The translations under genes were made by a program, and so were the position numbers. DNA of 64,000 nt from an uncultured Tenacibaculum sp. (lineage in GTDB: Bacteria > Bacteroidota > Bacteroidia > Flavobacteriales > Flavobacteriaceae). The stretch is from the NCBI RefSeq assembly GCF_947498805.1, contig NZ_CANMLT010000004.1, forward strand, positions 310,001 through 374,000. The letters are read 5' to 3'. The notes under the pieces are model-generated. The model was not told the origin of the DNA, ran no database searches, and saw nothing but the letters and a program-made list of their open reading frames with translations. Positions 51,563-60,689 of this stretch are shown here, in pieces; position 1 is the stretch's first letter, and the number at the start of each line of letters is the position of its first letter.

Positions 51563-52132
51563 ATGAAAAGACTTTTTTTTCTACTGTTTTTAGTACAAAC
51601 TTCAGTGTTTGCTCAACAGAAGTTTGAGAGAGAATACCGTGTAGATACGGTTAAAGTACCTAAACTTTCGAAGCATATTATAAAAATGTGGGGATTTAAG
51701 GAAAAGATTAAGTGGTATGCAGAGGAAAGTCAAGACGGAAAAACCTTTGAAGCGAAGGTGTGTTATAAAAAGAGAAAACATAGTATTGAGTTTTCAGAAA
51801 AGGGAGAAATTATTGATGTAGAAATCAAAGTGAAATTTTCTGAGTTGGATAAGGAAGTACAGCTGAAAATTAGAAAAACCTTAGGAGAGCGATTTAGAAA
51901 ATTTAAAATCAAAAAAACGCAAATTCAATATACTGGCGATGAAAGCGCAATGTATACAGCAGTTTTTGATTTAGAAACCCATCATGAAAAATCATTGCCT
52001 TTATATGAACTAATTGTAAAAGGAAAAGTAAAAAAGAGCTATGTGAAATATGAGTTCTTATTCGATAGTAAAGGAAGCATTATGAAAGAATTGCAGTTTG
52101 CTCCTCAAAACACAGATAATTTAGAGTTTTAG
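51563..52132 (+). CDS. Secreted protein, PepSY-like strand-helix repeats, unknown function
   Basis: 189 residues with a signal peptide (MKRLFFLLFLVQTSVFAQ). The mature part has two sets of a helix plus strands (KWYAEESQDGKTFEAKVCYK and the YELIVKGKVKKSYVKYEFLF block), resembling PepSY-like or BLIP-like folds. It is divergent from blaI and its promoter is next to the BlaI operators, so co-regulation is possible. A DUF2490 gene follows after one base. Confidence 0.6.
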   Translation: MKRLFFLLFLVQTSVFAQQKFEREYRVDTVKVPKLSKHIIKMWGFKEKIKWYAEESQDGKTFEAKVCYKKRKHSIEFSEKGEIIDVEIKVKFSELDKEVQLKIRKTLGERFRKFKIKKTQIQYTGDESAMYTAVFDLETHHEKSLPLYELIVKGKVKKSYVKYEFLFDSKGSIMKELQFAPQNTDNLEF

Positions 52133-52133
52133 T

Positions 52134-52790
52134 ATGGTGAAAAAATTATTATTAGTACTTTTTTTAGGAGGGAGTTTTGTGGGGAATTGTCAGTCAAGTT
52201 TTACAGGAGGTTGGTTACCAAAAGTAAATGCATCATTAAAATTATCGGATAAGACAAAATGGGTAAACAGTATTGAAGCAAGAGAAGTGATATATAAAGA
52301 TGACTTTCAGTTTACGCATAACTTAGTAGATATTTCTACCATTTTTTCAATGAAAACGGATTTGAATCAATCTGTAAATGTTGGGTATATTCTTCGCTTT
52401 AAAGAAGGAGAAACTATACACCGCTTATTACAGCATTTTAATATAGTTCAAAATTTTGATGGATTAAAACTCGCTCATCGTTTTGGAATGGAGCAGTTTT
52501 TTCAAACGCATGTAACTCCACAATTTAGGACTCGTTATAGAGTTACCTTACAAAAAGCATTGAGCGGTGAAAAAGTAGATGTAAAAGAATGGTATATCAA
52601 ACTTTCTAATGAATATTTATATCAATTTAACGAAGAAGATTTAGAGGTACGTTTATCTCCTTATTTAGGATATCAATTGAGTAAGAAGGATAAACTTGAA
52701 TTTGGTTTAGACTATCGCTTAGGAAAATTGTTAGATAGTTCTCAAAAAAACTCACTGTGGTTTAGAACTACATGGTATATCGTGTTGTAA
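52134..52790 (+). CDS. DUF2490 outer-membrane protein
   Basis: 218 residues, signal peptide ending VGNCQ near residue 20. The barrel-like body (GGWLPKVNASLKLSDKTKWV, NVGYILRFKEGE, HRFGMEQFF, RTRYRVTLQ) matches the DUF2490 family of Bacteroidota, and the C-terminus is NSLWFRTTWYIVL. Function unknown. It ends just before a hairpin shared with the convergent protease gene. Confidence 0.8.
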   Translation: MVKKLLLVLFLGGSFVGNCQSSFTGGWLPKVNASLKLSDKTKWVNSIEAREVIYKDDFQFTHNLVDISTIFSMKTDLNQSVNVGYILRFKEGETIHRLLQHFNIVQNFDGLKLAHRFGMEQFFQTHVTPQFRTRYRVTLQKALSGEKVDVKEWYIKLSNEYLYQFNEEDLEVRLSPYLGYQLSKKDKLEFGLDYRLGKLLDSSQKNSLWFRTTWYIVL

Positions 52791-52813
52791 TGTACTTTTT
52801 TAATTATAAAACA

Positions 52814-52837
52814 AAAGTCGCTCCTAAGAGCGACTTT
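52814..52837. terminator. Hairpin between DUF2490 gene and the M43 protease gene
   Basis: AAAGTCGCTC-CTAA-GAGCGACTTT is a perfect stem, but the T-run after it is short, so terminator strength is uncertain. Confidence 0.6.
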
Positions 52838-52859
52838 CTAGTTAACTAAACAAACCTAT

Positions 52860-55800
52860 TTACATCGATTTGATGATTTTTAAAGTTTTGTTTTTGTGGT
52901 TAGATTGAAACTTAACAAAATACACTCCAGTAGCCTTAATTTGTTCTCCGACAGTTATTTTTATTGGGTTTTTAAGATAATTCTTAGAATAGATTTGCTT
53001 TCCTGTGATGTCAAAAATATCTAATTTGAAACCTGTATTCCCTAAAGAACTTACATCGATAGTTGCTCGATGATTAAAAGGATTTGGATACGATTTTATC
53101 ATAGGTAAATTATGATTACTAACGTTTTCAGAGTTGTTCGTTTTATTTTGTTCTGTTGGTCTTTTAGTAGTAAGCCCTTCTCCTGCCATTGTATTGTAGG
53201 CATAGTCTTTAAAAGTTATAGAAGAACCATTACTAGAAACGGTTACATAGAACCAACCATAATGTGTATTGTTGTTTAGTGTATAACTAAATCCGATATA
53301 TCCAGATTTACCATTCCAGCTGGTATGGCTTGCCGAACTAACAGTGAAAGAATGGGAATCACTTCTCAAATTACTGTTAGCATCAATTATAACACCATCT
53401 GAGATAAATGAAACATTACTTGTCGTATTTTCACAAACAACATTTTTACCATAGGATACGAGTCTAACAGCACCTCCTGAATACCATGGTCCGAAATATT
53501 TTTCATCTGCTTCTTCAATTTGGAAAGGATTCCATGTATTTCCTGAGTTTATCGTAACATCTGCCATATCTACATATACAACATTTCCATCATTTGGAGG
53601 GTTGGTGTTTGTAGTAGTAACACTAATGCTTTGACTAGAGTCAGATTGATTTCCAGCAGCATCATTTGCTCTTACATAAAATGAGTAAGTAGTATTTGCT
53701 GTTAAGTTTGAAACATCAAAAGAGTTTGTCGTAGCATTACCTATTACGGTAGTATTTCTATACACCGTATAGCTTGTTACGGCTATGTTATCTGTAGATG
53801 GATTCCAGTTTAAACTAAGAGAGGTGTTTGAAATATTAGAAGCTACTAATCCTGAAGGAATAGTTGGTGCTTGTGTGTCTGCAGTTGAACTTCCGATTAT
53901 GATAGTATAATCTTCTACTTCTCCTAAGTAAGTGTCTGTTCCACAAGGTGTAATTTTAGAAGCACTTCCATATCCTGCTCTTACTCTCATTCTTAATGAA
54001 CTTCCTGCTATTAATCCACTTGGAGCGGTGATATTTGTATTATAAGGTCCTGCAGCAAATTTAGAATACACATTTTCACCGGCATCTTCAAAATTTCCAT
54101 TGTTATTCCAGTCAATCCATACCCCAACAGCATTATATGTCCAATGCTCGTTGTTTAGGTTAATTGTTAAGGCTGTGGTGTCTCCAGAACTTATTGTATT
54201 GGAAAGATTGGTGTGATTAGCATACGGAGTATGCCCTGTAGTGTTGTTGATATCTCCAAATTCTACTTTTGTAATATGTAAGCCACTTTGATCATTTGAG
54301 GCATCACAATACGTTGGAGTCGGATTTGTGTTGTTTAGAGTAGTTGCATCAATTGTGTTACTTAAAGAAGATTGATTTCCTGCAGCGTCATTGGCTCTTA
54401 CAGAGAAAGTATACTGAGTATTTGCCGTTAAATTGTTTACAGAGAACGTAGTGTTCGCTGAAGTTCCAATACTGGTATTGTCTTGGAAAATGGTATAGCT
54501 TGTTACAGCAACATTATCTGTAGCAGCAGTCCAATTTAAGTCAACACTTGTTGTTGTGATATTTGAAGCTGAAAGATTAGATGGGGCAGTAGGAGCCTGA
54601 GTATCGGTTTCTGCTAAAGTAGTAATGTTTGCTTGATTGCTTTCTGCGGAAGTGTTTCCAGCGGCATCTTTTGCTTTTACGGTAAAAGAGTATCCTGTAT
54701 TTGCACTAAGTCCACTAACATTAAAAGATGTAGAGTTTGTTACCCCTAAACTTAAACTTCCTCTAAATACTTCATAATTGGTAACTCCAATATTATCGGT
54801 TGATGCTGTCCAGTTTAAAGTTACAGAGGTTGTAGTAATATCAGAAGCTACAAGATTCGTAGGAGCAGAAGGAGCTTCGGTATCAGTAGTACCTCCATCA
54901 AAATTAATGGTAAAGTTTACTGTTTGAGTAGCATTGACATCATTACATCCATTGGTGCTCGTTACCGTTGCAGTATACATTCCTTGATGTAAGTTTTGCT
55001 TAGCATCATCGGTAATTTCAATAGTATTCGCATTGGAAGTAAAATTATTCGGCCCCGTCCAAGCGATTGTTCCATTGAATAAACTTTGTGGGATTTTTAA
55101 ACGAATACCATCTCCTTCATTAATAGTTAATGAATTATTAGATGCATTGGTAAATACGGCATTGTTTAATTGGTATTGAATTTTGTTAGATAAGTCTTCA
55201 ATTCCTACTTTTACAAGAATGGTAGTTTCAGAATAGCATTGACCATTTGAATATTCGATTTTATAGATTCCTTCATCAGATGCTGAAAGATTGTTTAAAG
55301 CCCAAAATACATTTCCATCGGTAGTGGTATCTATAGTTCCGTTTGGGTAGATAAGTTTTAAGTACTGGGTTTCTAATGAATTTGTAGTACCAAGTGCAAT
55401 ATTATCTCCAGTACATGCAAATATGGTGTTGCTTCTAGACCAGTTATTGCCGTTATCTCTAACAAATGCATCTAGTGCACTTTTTTTAGGACGAATAAAC
55501 AAGTCTACCGATCCAGAGCAAGAGGCAGGATCATTCCAAGTAATCGTATATTTCCCATATTGTTGTTCGGTTAAGCTGGCAAATTCAAATCCAGTGCCTA
55601 AATCAGGAGTATCATCAAAGAAATTGTTAGGTCCAGTAATAGTTACATTTTGAAGACCTATGTTTTGCATTCCTAAATGTACTTTTTCTCCAACACAAGC
55701 TTCTACAAAATCTCTTTGAACCCAACTGTTGTTCAATGCAACCCATGGAGTTAATTTATTTTCGGTAATAACTTCTACTTGTGTTGTATAACTACATCCT

Positions 55801-57320
55801 CCTAAATCATAAATTAGGGTGTATACTCCAGCGTTGGCTGTTGTAATATTATTAAAAGTCCAGGTACCATCGTTGTCTGGAGTTGTGTGTAAATTTCCGT
55901 TAGGTAATCGCAAAGATTTTGCTCCTAGTAAACCTGAAGGCGTAGCAATATTAATATTTGAACCAGGACAAGCCTTAATTTGATTGCCACTATACCAAGC
56001 TAAATCGTTTATTTTTAACCATGAAACTAAATTAAATCCTACATTTAATTGAACAACACCAAAACCAACATCTCCATTGGTGTTTTCGTATTTTATCAAG
56101 TAGGTTCCAGCATCACTTTCCTGAGCATTATTAATATTCCAATAGGTACTTCCGTCTGGAGTTTTATCTTTTGTTCCGTTAGGAGCAATTAAAGTTACAT
56201 TTTGTAAACCAACGTTTTGCATTCCTATTTTAACATTGGTTCCTGGGCATACCGTAATGGAAGTTGTGTTTTCCTCCCATGAGTTTCCATCATGCATTCT
56301 TGGAGTTACAGCTAAACTTCCTCCAGTACCTGTAGCAACCAAGTTGGCGTTTTGCCATAATGGAAAACGTGCTGAATGATTTAAAGCAGCATACATTCTA
56401 TCGGTTTGTCCTTTGGTAAACATTTTAGCACATCCACCAGAAGAATCATAACCCATATAGTTTTCATAATTGATTAAAGAATCTCCACAATCTGTAGCTC
56501 CTACCATACATCCATCATCGTTAGATGCTTTGTCTTCTTGTGGAGTATCCTCTACAAAATCTTGTGTTAAGCTACTACATCCTCCTTCAAAAGTGTGTAA
56601 TAGATTTAGCCAATGCCCAAATTCATGCGTTAAAATAGAAGCGAACTCGTCATCGGTATTGCCTTTTAAATAACGACCGTTGTAAACAACTCTTGCTCTG
56701 TTTGAATCAGAATCGGTTTTACTTGGATACCATGCAATTCCGGAGTTGTTGTCTTTTCCGTCATCATGAATATCTGCAGTAATATATACATTCATGTATT
56801 TATAATTATCCCAAGCATCTCGTGTAACAATGGGACTATTATAGTTTCCTTGTCCACCGGCAGCTGCATGGTCGATGATTCCATTGGTAGGATTTCCACT
56901 TGGATCTATTGCAGCCAGTTTAAAAGTGATGTTTGTTTTGGATTTTCTTCCTTCAAACAAAGGGTCAACAGTATCAAAATCAGGATTCAACCCTTGAAAA
57001 TCTTCATTCACCATATTCAATGAATTAATAATTTTTTCGTTGGTTACAGTACTTCCGTTTTGGGTTCTTCCATAAATATGAAAAACTACTGGAATGATAA
57101 TTTGTGGAGCGGCTGATTTTCCTTGTAAAGTACTTTGGGGTTGTTTGTAGTTTTTTGTAAAATTGTTGAGGTTTAAAAACTCCTGATACTTTTCGGGGTA
57201 TTTTTTAAAATGTGCATTCATCACTTTTGAAGTGGTACAAACACCCTCTTTTTGTTGCGCTATACTGATTGTAGAAAAGCTTAAAAAGACTACTGTTAGT
57301 AAAGTAATTATTTTTTTCAT
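52860..57320 (-). CDS. Secreted M43 (pappalysin-type) metalloprotease with Ig-like, Fn3, GEVED and T9SS sorting domains
   Basis: 1486 residues. Signal peptide to about 21. The protease domain spans about 60-325, with the zinc motif HEFGHWLNLLH (His 232, Glu 233, His 236, His 242), a DIHDDGKDNN calcium-type loop before it, and a Met-turn in NYMGYD. Then come PKD/Ig-like repeats (about 330-800, recurring KIGMQNVGLQNVTL-type units), Fn3 domains near 813-903, 905-995 and 1150-1235, a GEVED domain near 1003-1138 ending YLGEVEDYTI, and a C-terminal T9SS type A sorting signal (about 1405-1486: SYPNPFNHRATIDV ... GVYFVKFQS). It is exported by the type IX system and probably digests proteins outside the cell. 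Confidence 0.93.
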   Translation of the reverse strand: MKKIITLLTVVFLSFSTISIAQQKEGVCTTSKVMNAHFKKYPEKYQEFLNLNNFTKNYKQPQSTLQGKSAAPQIIIPVVFHIYGRTQNGSTVTNEKIINSLNMVNEDFQGLNPDFDTVDPLFEGRKSKTNITFKLAAIDPSGNPTNGIIDHAAAGGQGNYNSPIVTRDAWDNYKYMNVYITADIHDDGKDNNSGIAWYPSKTDSDSNRARVVYNGRYLKGNTDDEFASILTHEFGHWLNLLHTFEGGCSSLTQDFVEDTPQEDKASNDDGCMVGATDCGDSLINYENYMGYDSSGGCAKMFTKGQTDRMYAALNHSARFPLWQNANLVATGTGGSLAVTPRMHDGNSWEENTTSITVCPGTNVKIGMQNVGLQNVTLIAPNGTKDKTPDGSTYWNINNAQESDAGTYLIKYENTNGDVGFGVVQLNVGFNLVSWLKINDLAWYSGNQIKACPGSNINIATPSGLLGAKSLRLPNGNLHTTPDNDGTWTFNNITTANAGVYTLIYDLGGCSYTTQVEVITENKLTPWVALNNSWVQRDFVEACVGEKVHLGMQNIGLQNVTITGPNNFFDDTPDLGTGFEFASLTEQQYGKYTITWNDPASCSGSVDLFIRPKKSALDAFVRDNGNNWSRSNTIFACTGDNIALGTTNSLETQYLKLIYPNGTIDTTTDGNVFWALNNLSASDEGIYKIEYSNGQCYSETTILVKVGIEDLSNKIQYQLNNAVFTNASNNSLTINEGDGIRLKIPQSLFNGTIAWTGPNNFTSNANTIEITDDAKQNLHQGMYTATVTSTNGCNDVNATQTVNFTINFDGGTTDTEAPSAPTNLVASDITTTSVTLNWTASTDNIGVTNYEVFRGSLSLGVTNSTSFNVSGLSANTGYSFTVKAKDAAGNTSAESNQANITTLAETDTQAPTAPSNLSASNITTTSVDLNWTAATDNVAVTSYTIFQDNTSIGTSANTTFSVNNLTANTQYTFSVRANDAAGNQSSLSNTIDATTLNNTNPTPTYCDASNDQSGLHITKVEFGDINNTTGHTPYANHTNLSNTISSGDTTALTINLNNEHWTYNAVGVWIDWNNNGNFEDAGENVYSKFAAGPYNTNITAPSGLIAGSSLRMRVRAGYGSASKITPCGTDTYLGEVEDYTIIIGSSTADTQAPTIPSGLVASNISNTSLSLNWNPSTDNIAVTSYTVYRNTTVIGNATTNSFDVSNLTANTTYSFYVRANDAAGNQSDSSQSISVTTTNTNPPNDGNVVYVDMADVTINSGNTWNPFQIEEADEKYFGPWYSGGAVRLVSYGKNVVCENTTSNVSFISDGVIIDANSNLRSDSHSFTVSSASHTSWNGKSGYIGFSYTLNNNTHYGWFYVTVSSNGSSITFKDYAYNTMAGEGLTTKRPTEQNKTNNSENVSNHNLPMIKSYPNPFNHRATIDVSSLGNTGFKLDIFDITGKQIYSKNYLKNPIKITVGEQIKATGVYFVKFQSNHKNKTLKIIKSM

Positions 57321-57344
57321 TTTTAAAATATTTTTATTTAAAAA

Positions 57345-57397
57345 TGATTTTCAATGGTTTAAATGTATTTTTTTGTAGTTTTTGTTATTGAAAATCA
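57345..57397. repeat. Inverted repeat upstream of the M43 protease gene
   Basis: TGATTTTCAAT at 57345-57355 and ATTGAAAATCA at 57387-57397 are perfect inverted repeats separated by 31 bases, just upstream of the protease ATG at 57320. Could be an operator or a leader structure. The rest of 57321-57627 is AT-rich with no gene. Confidence 0.4.
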
Positions 57398-57563
57398 AAA
57401 TATTTAACGATACTAATGAAAATTAGTTAACAATATTTTAACATGGATAGGATTGTATAGAATGTGGATAATTTCGGAATGAATTTGACTAAAGTGGTTA
57501 ATAAACTATAAGTTGAAAATGGCAAATATTCGTTTTTTGGATGTATGTTTTTAAAAATAAAAA

Positions 57564-57597
57564 CTCACTATCTTTCAAGTAGATAGTGAGCTTTTTT
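57564..57597 (-). terminator. Terminator after the M20 dipeptidase gene
   Basis: CTCACTATCT and AGATAGTGAG form a perfect ten-pair stem with a seven-base loop; T-rich sequence flanks it on both strands. Confidence 0.8.
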
Positions 57598-57627
57598 ATA
57601 GGTTGAATATGATTAAATTTCTATACT

Positions 57628-59016
57628 CTATTTAGATAATTCTGTAAAATATTGATAGAAATATGGAATAGTTTCAATTCCTTTTAAGTAATTCCATACC
57701 CCAAAATGTTCGTTTGGTGAATGAATTGCATCAGAATTTAATCCGAATCCCATTAAAATCGTCTTACTTTTTAACTCCTGTTCAAATAGAGCTACAATTG
57801 GAATACTACCTCCACTTCTTTGTGGTATTGGTGTTACTCCAAAAGTTTCTTGATATGCTTTACTTGCAGCTTGATAACCAATATTATCAATTGGTGTTAC
57901 ATATCCTTGTCCACCATGATGAGGTGTTACTTTTACTTTCACCGATTTAGGAGCAATACTTTCAAAATGCTTTTTGAACAATTCGGTAATTTCTTCCCAA
58001 TCTTGATTTGGAACTAAACGCATTGAAATTTTAGCATATGCTTTTGATGCTATTACCGTTTTGGCCCCTTCACCAATATAACCTCCCCAAATTCCATTAA
58101 CATCTAAAGTAGGACGAATAGAATTTCGTTCATTGGTAGTATAACCTGCTTCTCCATATACATCATCAATATCTAAAGCATTTTTATAGTCTTCTAAAGA
58201 AAATGGAGCCTTAGCCATTTCATCACGTTCTTCACGAGATAACTCTTCTACCTTGTCGTAAAACCCTGGAATAGTAATATGATTGTTTTCATCATGTAAA
58301 GATGCAATCATTTTATTTAACACATTAATTGGATTCGCCACAGCTCCTCCGTATAATCCTGAGTGTAAATCTCTGTTAGGTCCAGTTACTTCAACTTCTA
58401 CATAACTCAATCCACGTAAACCTGTAGTAATTGATGGAATATCATTAGCAATCATTCCTGTATCGGAAATTAAAATCACGTCGTTTGCTAATTTCTCCTT
58501 GTTTCTAGGAACAAACCAAGCTAAACTTTCAGAACCTACTTCTTCTTCTCCTTCAATCATAAACTTTACGTTACATGGTAAGTTCCCAGTTTGGGTCATA
58601 TATTCTAAAGCTTTTACGTGCATATACATTTGTCCTTTATCATCACAAGCACCACGTGCAAAAATTGCTCCCTCAGGGTGAATGTCGGTTTTTTTAATTA
58701 CCGGCTCAAAAGGAGGTGAAGTCCATAAATCAATTGGATCTGCAGGTTGCACATCGTAATGACCGTATACTAAAACTGTTGGTAAATTCGGATCAATAAT
58801 TTTTTCACCGTATACAATTGGGTATCCTGGTGTTTCACAGATTTCTACTTTATCACAACCAGCTTTTTCTAAGCTTTCTTTGATGGCATCTGCTGTATTT
58901 AATACATCTTGATTGTAGGCTGGGTCTGCACTAATTGATGGGATTTTTAATAAATCGACCAATTCGTTGATAAAACGTTGTTTGTTTTTTTCTATATAAG
59001 ATTGAATGGTTTCCAT
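57628..59016 (-). CDS. M20 family dipeptidase
   Basis: 462 residues. The dimetal site is visible: VYGHYDVQPAD (about 83-93), GACDDKGQMYMH, and FMIEGEEEVGSE with the catalytic Glu pair; the lid domain contains GPNRDLHSGLYGGAVANP and the C-terminus HSPNEHFGVWNY supplies the last His. These features match the M20 dipeptidases (CNDP/PepV-like) that hydrolyse dipeptides in the cytoplasm. No signal peptide. Monocistronic with terminator. Confidence 0.92.
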   Translation of the reverse strand: METIQSYIEKNKQRFINELVDLLKIPSISADPAYNQDVLNTADAIKESLEKAGCDKVEICETPGYPIVYGEKIIDPNLPTVLVYGHYDVQPADPIDLWTSPPFEPVIKKTDIHPEGAIFARGACDDKGQMYMHVKALEYMTQTGNLPCNVKFMIEGEEEVGSESLAWFVPRNKEKLANDVILISDTGMIANDIPSITTGLRGLSYVEVEVTGPNRDLHSGLYGGAVANPINVLNKMIASLHDENNHITIPGFYDKVEELSREERDEMAKAPFSLEDYKNALDIDDVYGEAGYTTNERNSIRPTLDVNGIWGGYIGEGAKTVIASKAYAKISMRLVPNQDWEEITELFKKHFESIAPKSVKVKVTPHHGGQGYVTPIDNIGYQAASKAYQETFGVTPIPQRSGGSIPIVALFEQELKSKTILMGFGLNSDAIHSPNEHFGVWNYLKGIETIPYFYQYFTELSK

Positions 59017-59226
59017 TATGTAAGTGTAAAATGAATGTTATGCGAATTTAATTTTTTTTTTACACATTCCTTTTGCTTTGAGTGAATTAGTGATAAAGAT
59101 GGGTTAAATTACTAGAAAAATAAATTAAAAAGACCAGTAGCTACTTGATATTGAAAGGAATAGTAATAGCAATGAAAAAAAATAACTCTTTTGTAGTTTT
59201 TGCCTATGAAATTTGATTTGTTTGTG

Positions 59227-59234
59227 TATATTTG
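59227..59234 (+). promoter_or_regulatory. -7 promoter box of tRNA-Leu (TATATTTG)
   Basis: TATATTTG matches TAnnTTTG and lies 21 bases before the tRNA 5' end; a TTTTTG near 59197-59202 could serve as the -33 element. Confidence 0.55.
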
Positions 59235-59254
59235 CAGGCACAATTCAAAAACAC

Positions 59255-59336
59255 GCGGGTGTGGTGGAATTGGTAGACACGCTAGACTTAGGATCTAGTG
59301 CCGTGAGGCGTGGGGGTTCGACTCCCTTCACCCGTA
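59255..59336 (+). tRNA. tRNA-Leu (anticodon UAG)
   Basis: 82-base tRNA. Acceptor GCGGGTG pairs with CACCCGT (first pair G-T) and the discriminator is A; no CCA is encoded. The anticodon arm is CTAGA-CTTAGGA-TCTAG with TAG at 59289-59291, there is a variable arm typical of leucine tRNAs (GCCGTGAGGC), and the T-arm has GGTTCGACTCC. Its 3' 51 bases plus four more are duplicated at 62442, marking it as an integration target. Confidence 0.95.
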
Positions 59337-59340
59337 CTAA
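59286..59340. repeat. attL: 55-bp direct repeat inside tRNA-Leu
   Basis: From the anticodon arm of tRNA-Leu to four bases past its 3' end. Identical over 55 bases to 62442-62496. The identity stops abruptly on both sides, as expected for a site-specific recombination core plus tRNA reconstitution. Confidence 0.9.
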
Positions 59341-59349
59341 TTGAAAGTG

Positions 59350-59382
59350 AACGTTTTAGATCAATTCTAAAGCGTTTTTTTT
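59350..59382 (+). terminator. Terminator after tRNA-Leu (island-borne)
   Basis: AACGTTTTAGA pairs with TCTAAAGCGTT (one G-T pair) and is followed by a T-run. It lies inside the island, replacing the ancestral tRNA terminator. Confidence 0.75.
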
Positions 59383-59408
59383 ATGCTTTTTTTGAGATTA
59401 ATTTGTAT

Positions 59409-59430
59409 GTACACAGGTTTGTACATAGAA
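59409..59430. repeat. Left arm-type motif pair (GTACACAG, GTACATAG)
   Basis: Two GTACAYAG units separated by GTTT, 69 bases inside the left att repeat. The same arrangement occurs at the right end (62341-62362). Likely binding sites for a tyrosine recombinase or its accessory factor. The rest of 59383-59607 shows no gene. Confidence 0.5.
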
Positions 59431-59607
59431 ACTACTTTTTCAATTTGGTAAATCTCTTTAAAAATAAGGGGTTGATGGTGTAAGGCACGCTAGATTTTCA
59501 CTGTTTTTTTTGTGATGACACGTTAGATTGTGATGTTTGAATTTAACGGTATTTTTGGATTAGATTTTTTAGGCGTTAATTGGTTATAAATTGCTGTCAT
59601 AAGTATT

Positions 59608-60654
59608 TTATCCAAAATTCAGACCTACAGGTAAAGTTTTTGAATTAAAAGGATAGAATATTGGCATGGTTCCATCTAAACTTCCATTTTTATCAATCCA
59701 AGTTTGTCTAATGTTTTTAAACAAGTCTCTTCGTAGGGGAATTAGTGCATTTGGGTTATGGAATATATTAACTGCTTCATTCCAATCTTCTTTTATATCT
59801 CCTGGAATTATAGATTGTGCAAACTTTACAGGTTTAGCGCTTGGATTTGGATCGAATGCTAAACCAGCTCTTTCCATTATAATTAATTCATCAGAAATTC
59901 CACTCTGATAACCCATTCTATTAAATTTATGTAAATCACTATTGTTAGTAAATATAACTGCACTAATATTTTCAGTATTTGGTAATGAAAAAAAGTTAGG
60001 TGGAATTTCTTTTTCTCCAAATTTATGATTTTCAGTTCTAACTATTTTTTTAGGGATATGAGGTTCTTCTTCTGATTTTGATTCATAAGTTAGACCATAT
60101 AAATATTCAATTATTTTGGCATCGGGTAGAAAATTCGCCAAATAATTGTGAGCTGGTGTTATCGCTAAAACTAATGGTTTTCCCTTAACCCAATCAAGTT
60201 CCCAGTATTTTTTCTGTAGTTTAGAATATAATACACTTCCCATTCGCATAATGTAATGCTCAATTAATTCTTTCTGTACTTCTAAATCATTGTTTTTTTC
60301 AGCTTCGAGAATAAATTCTTGGGTAAATTTTTCTTCGGGTACTTCATTAGATAAACTTGCTTCTACAAAGAAATCGAATCCATCTTTTTCAACGTGAAAA
60401 TCTGGGCGATTATAAGAATTGTCGAAGCTAAAACCATTTTCTTTAAAAAACTTGAATAGAAAAATTTCCCAAAGTCTTGAATTGAAACCTGTAGTTTGAA
60501 ATTGTTGGATAAAGTTTCCATCATTATCTTCCATTTCGGATAATATTTCTTCGATTAAAAGTTTGGCAGGGTCAAGTTGTTTACCTGTTTGTAGTAGCTT
60601 AAAATCTGGGTTTAACTTTTCCTCAGAGACGATGTTTTTAAATATTTCTTTCAT
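59608..60654 (-). CDS. Island gene 2: soluble protein with PD-(D/E)xK-like motif, candidate effector nuclease
   Basis: 348 residues, no TM or signal. After a helical start, FNSRLWEIFLFKFF (Glu 63) leads to RPDF (Asp 85) and FFVEAS (Glu 98), the spacing and strand context of a PD-(D/E)xK nuclease core; the usual Lys two residues after the second acid is Ser 100. The rest has LVLAITPAHNY and a C-terminal stretch with many Pro/Asn. I do not recognise a named family. It is transcribed after the membrane protein, 51 bases downstream of it, and its base composition is similar to the host. A DNA- or RNA-cleaving role is inferred from the weak motif and the island setting only. Confidence 0.7.
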   Translation of the reverse strand: MKEIFKNIVSEEKLNPDFKLLQTGKQLDPAKLLIEEILSEMEDNDGNFIQQFQTTGFNSRLWEIFLFKFFKENGFSFDNSYNRPDFHVEKDGFDFFVEASLSNEVPEEKFTQEFILEAEKNNDLEVQKELIEHYIMRMGSVLYSKLQKKYWELDWVKGKPLVLAITPAHNYLANFLPDAKIIEYLYGLTYESKSEEEPHIPKKIVRTENHKFGEKEIPPNFFSLPNTENISAVIFTNNSDLHKFNRMGYQSGISDELIIMERAGLAFDPNPSAKPVKFAQSIIPGDIKEDWNEAVNIFHNPNALIPLRRDLFKNIRQTWIDKNGSLDGTMPIFYPFNSKTLPVGLNFG

Positions 60655-60689
60655 TTTTTAGTATTATGACAACAGTTTTTATATACGTT

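Noticed and set aside
59608..60654. Calling island gene 2 a restriction endonuclease outright
   Set aside because: The catalytic Lys of PD-(D/E)xK is replaced by Ser and no methyltransferase or specificity gene is present; only a weak motif supports nuclease activity.
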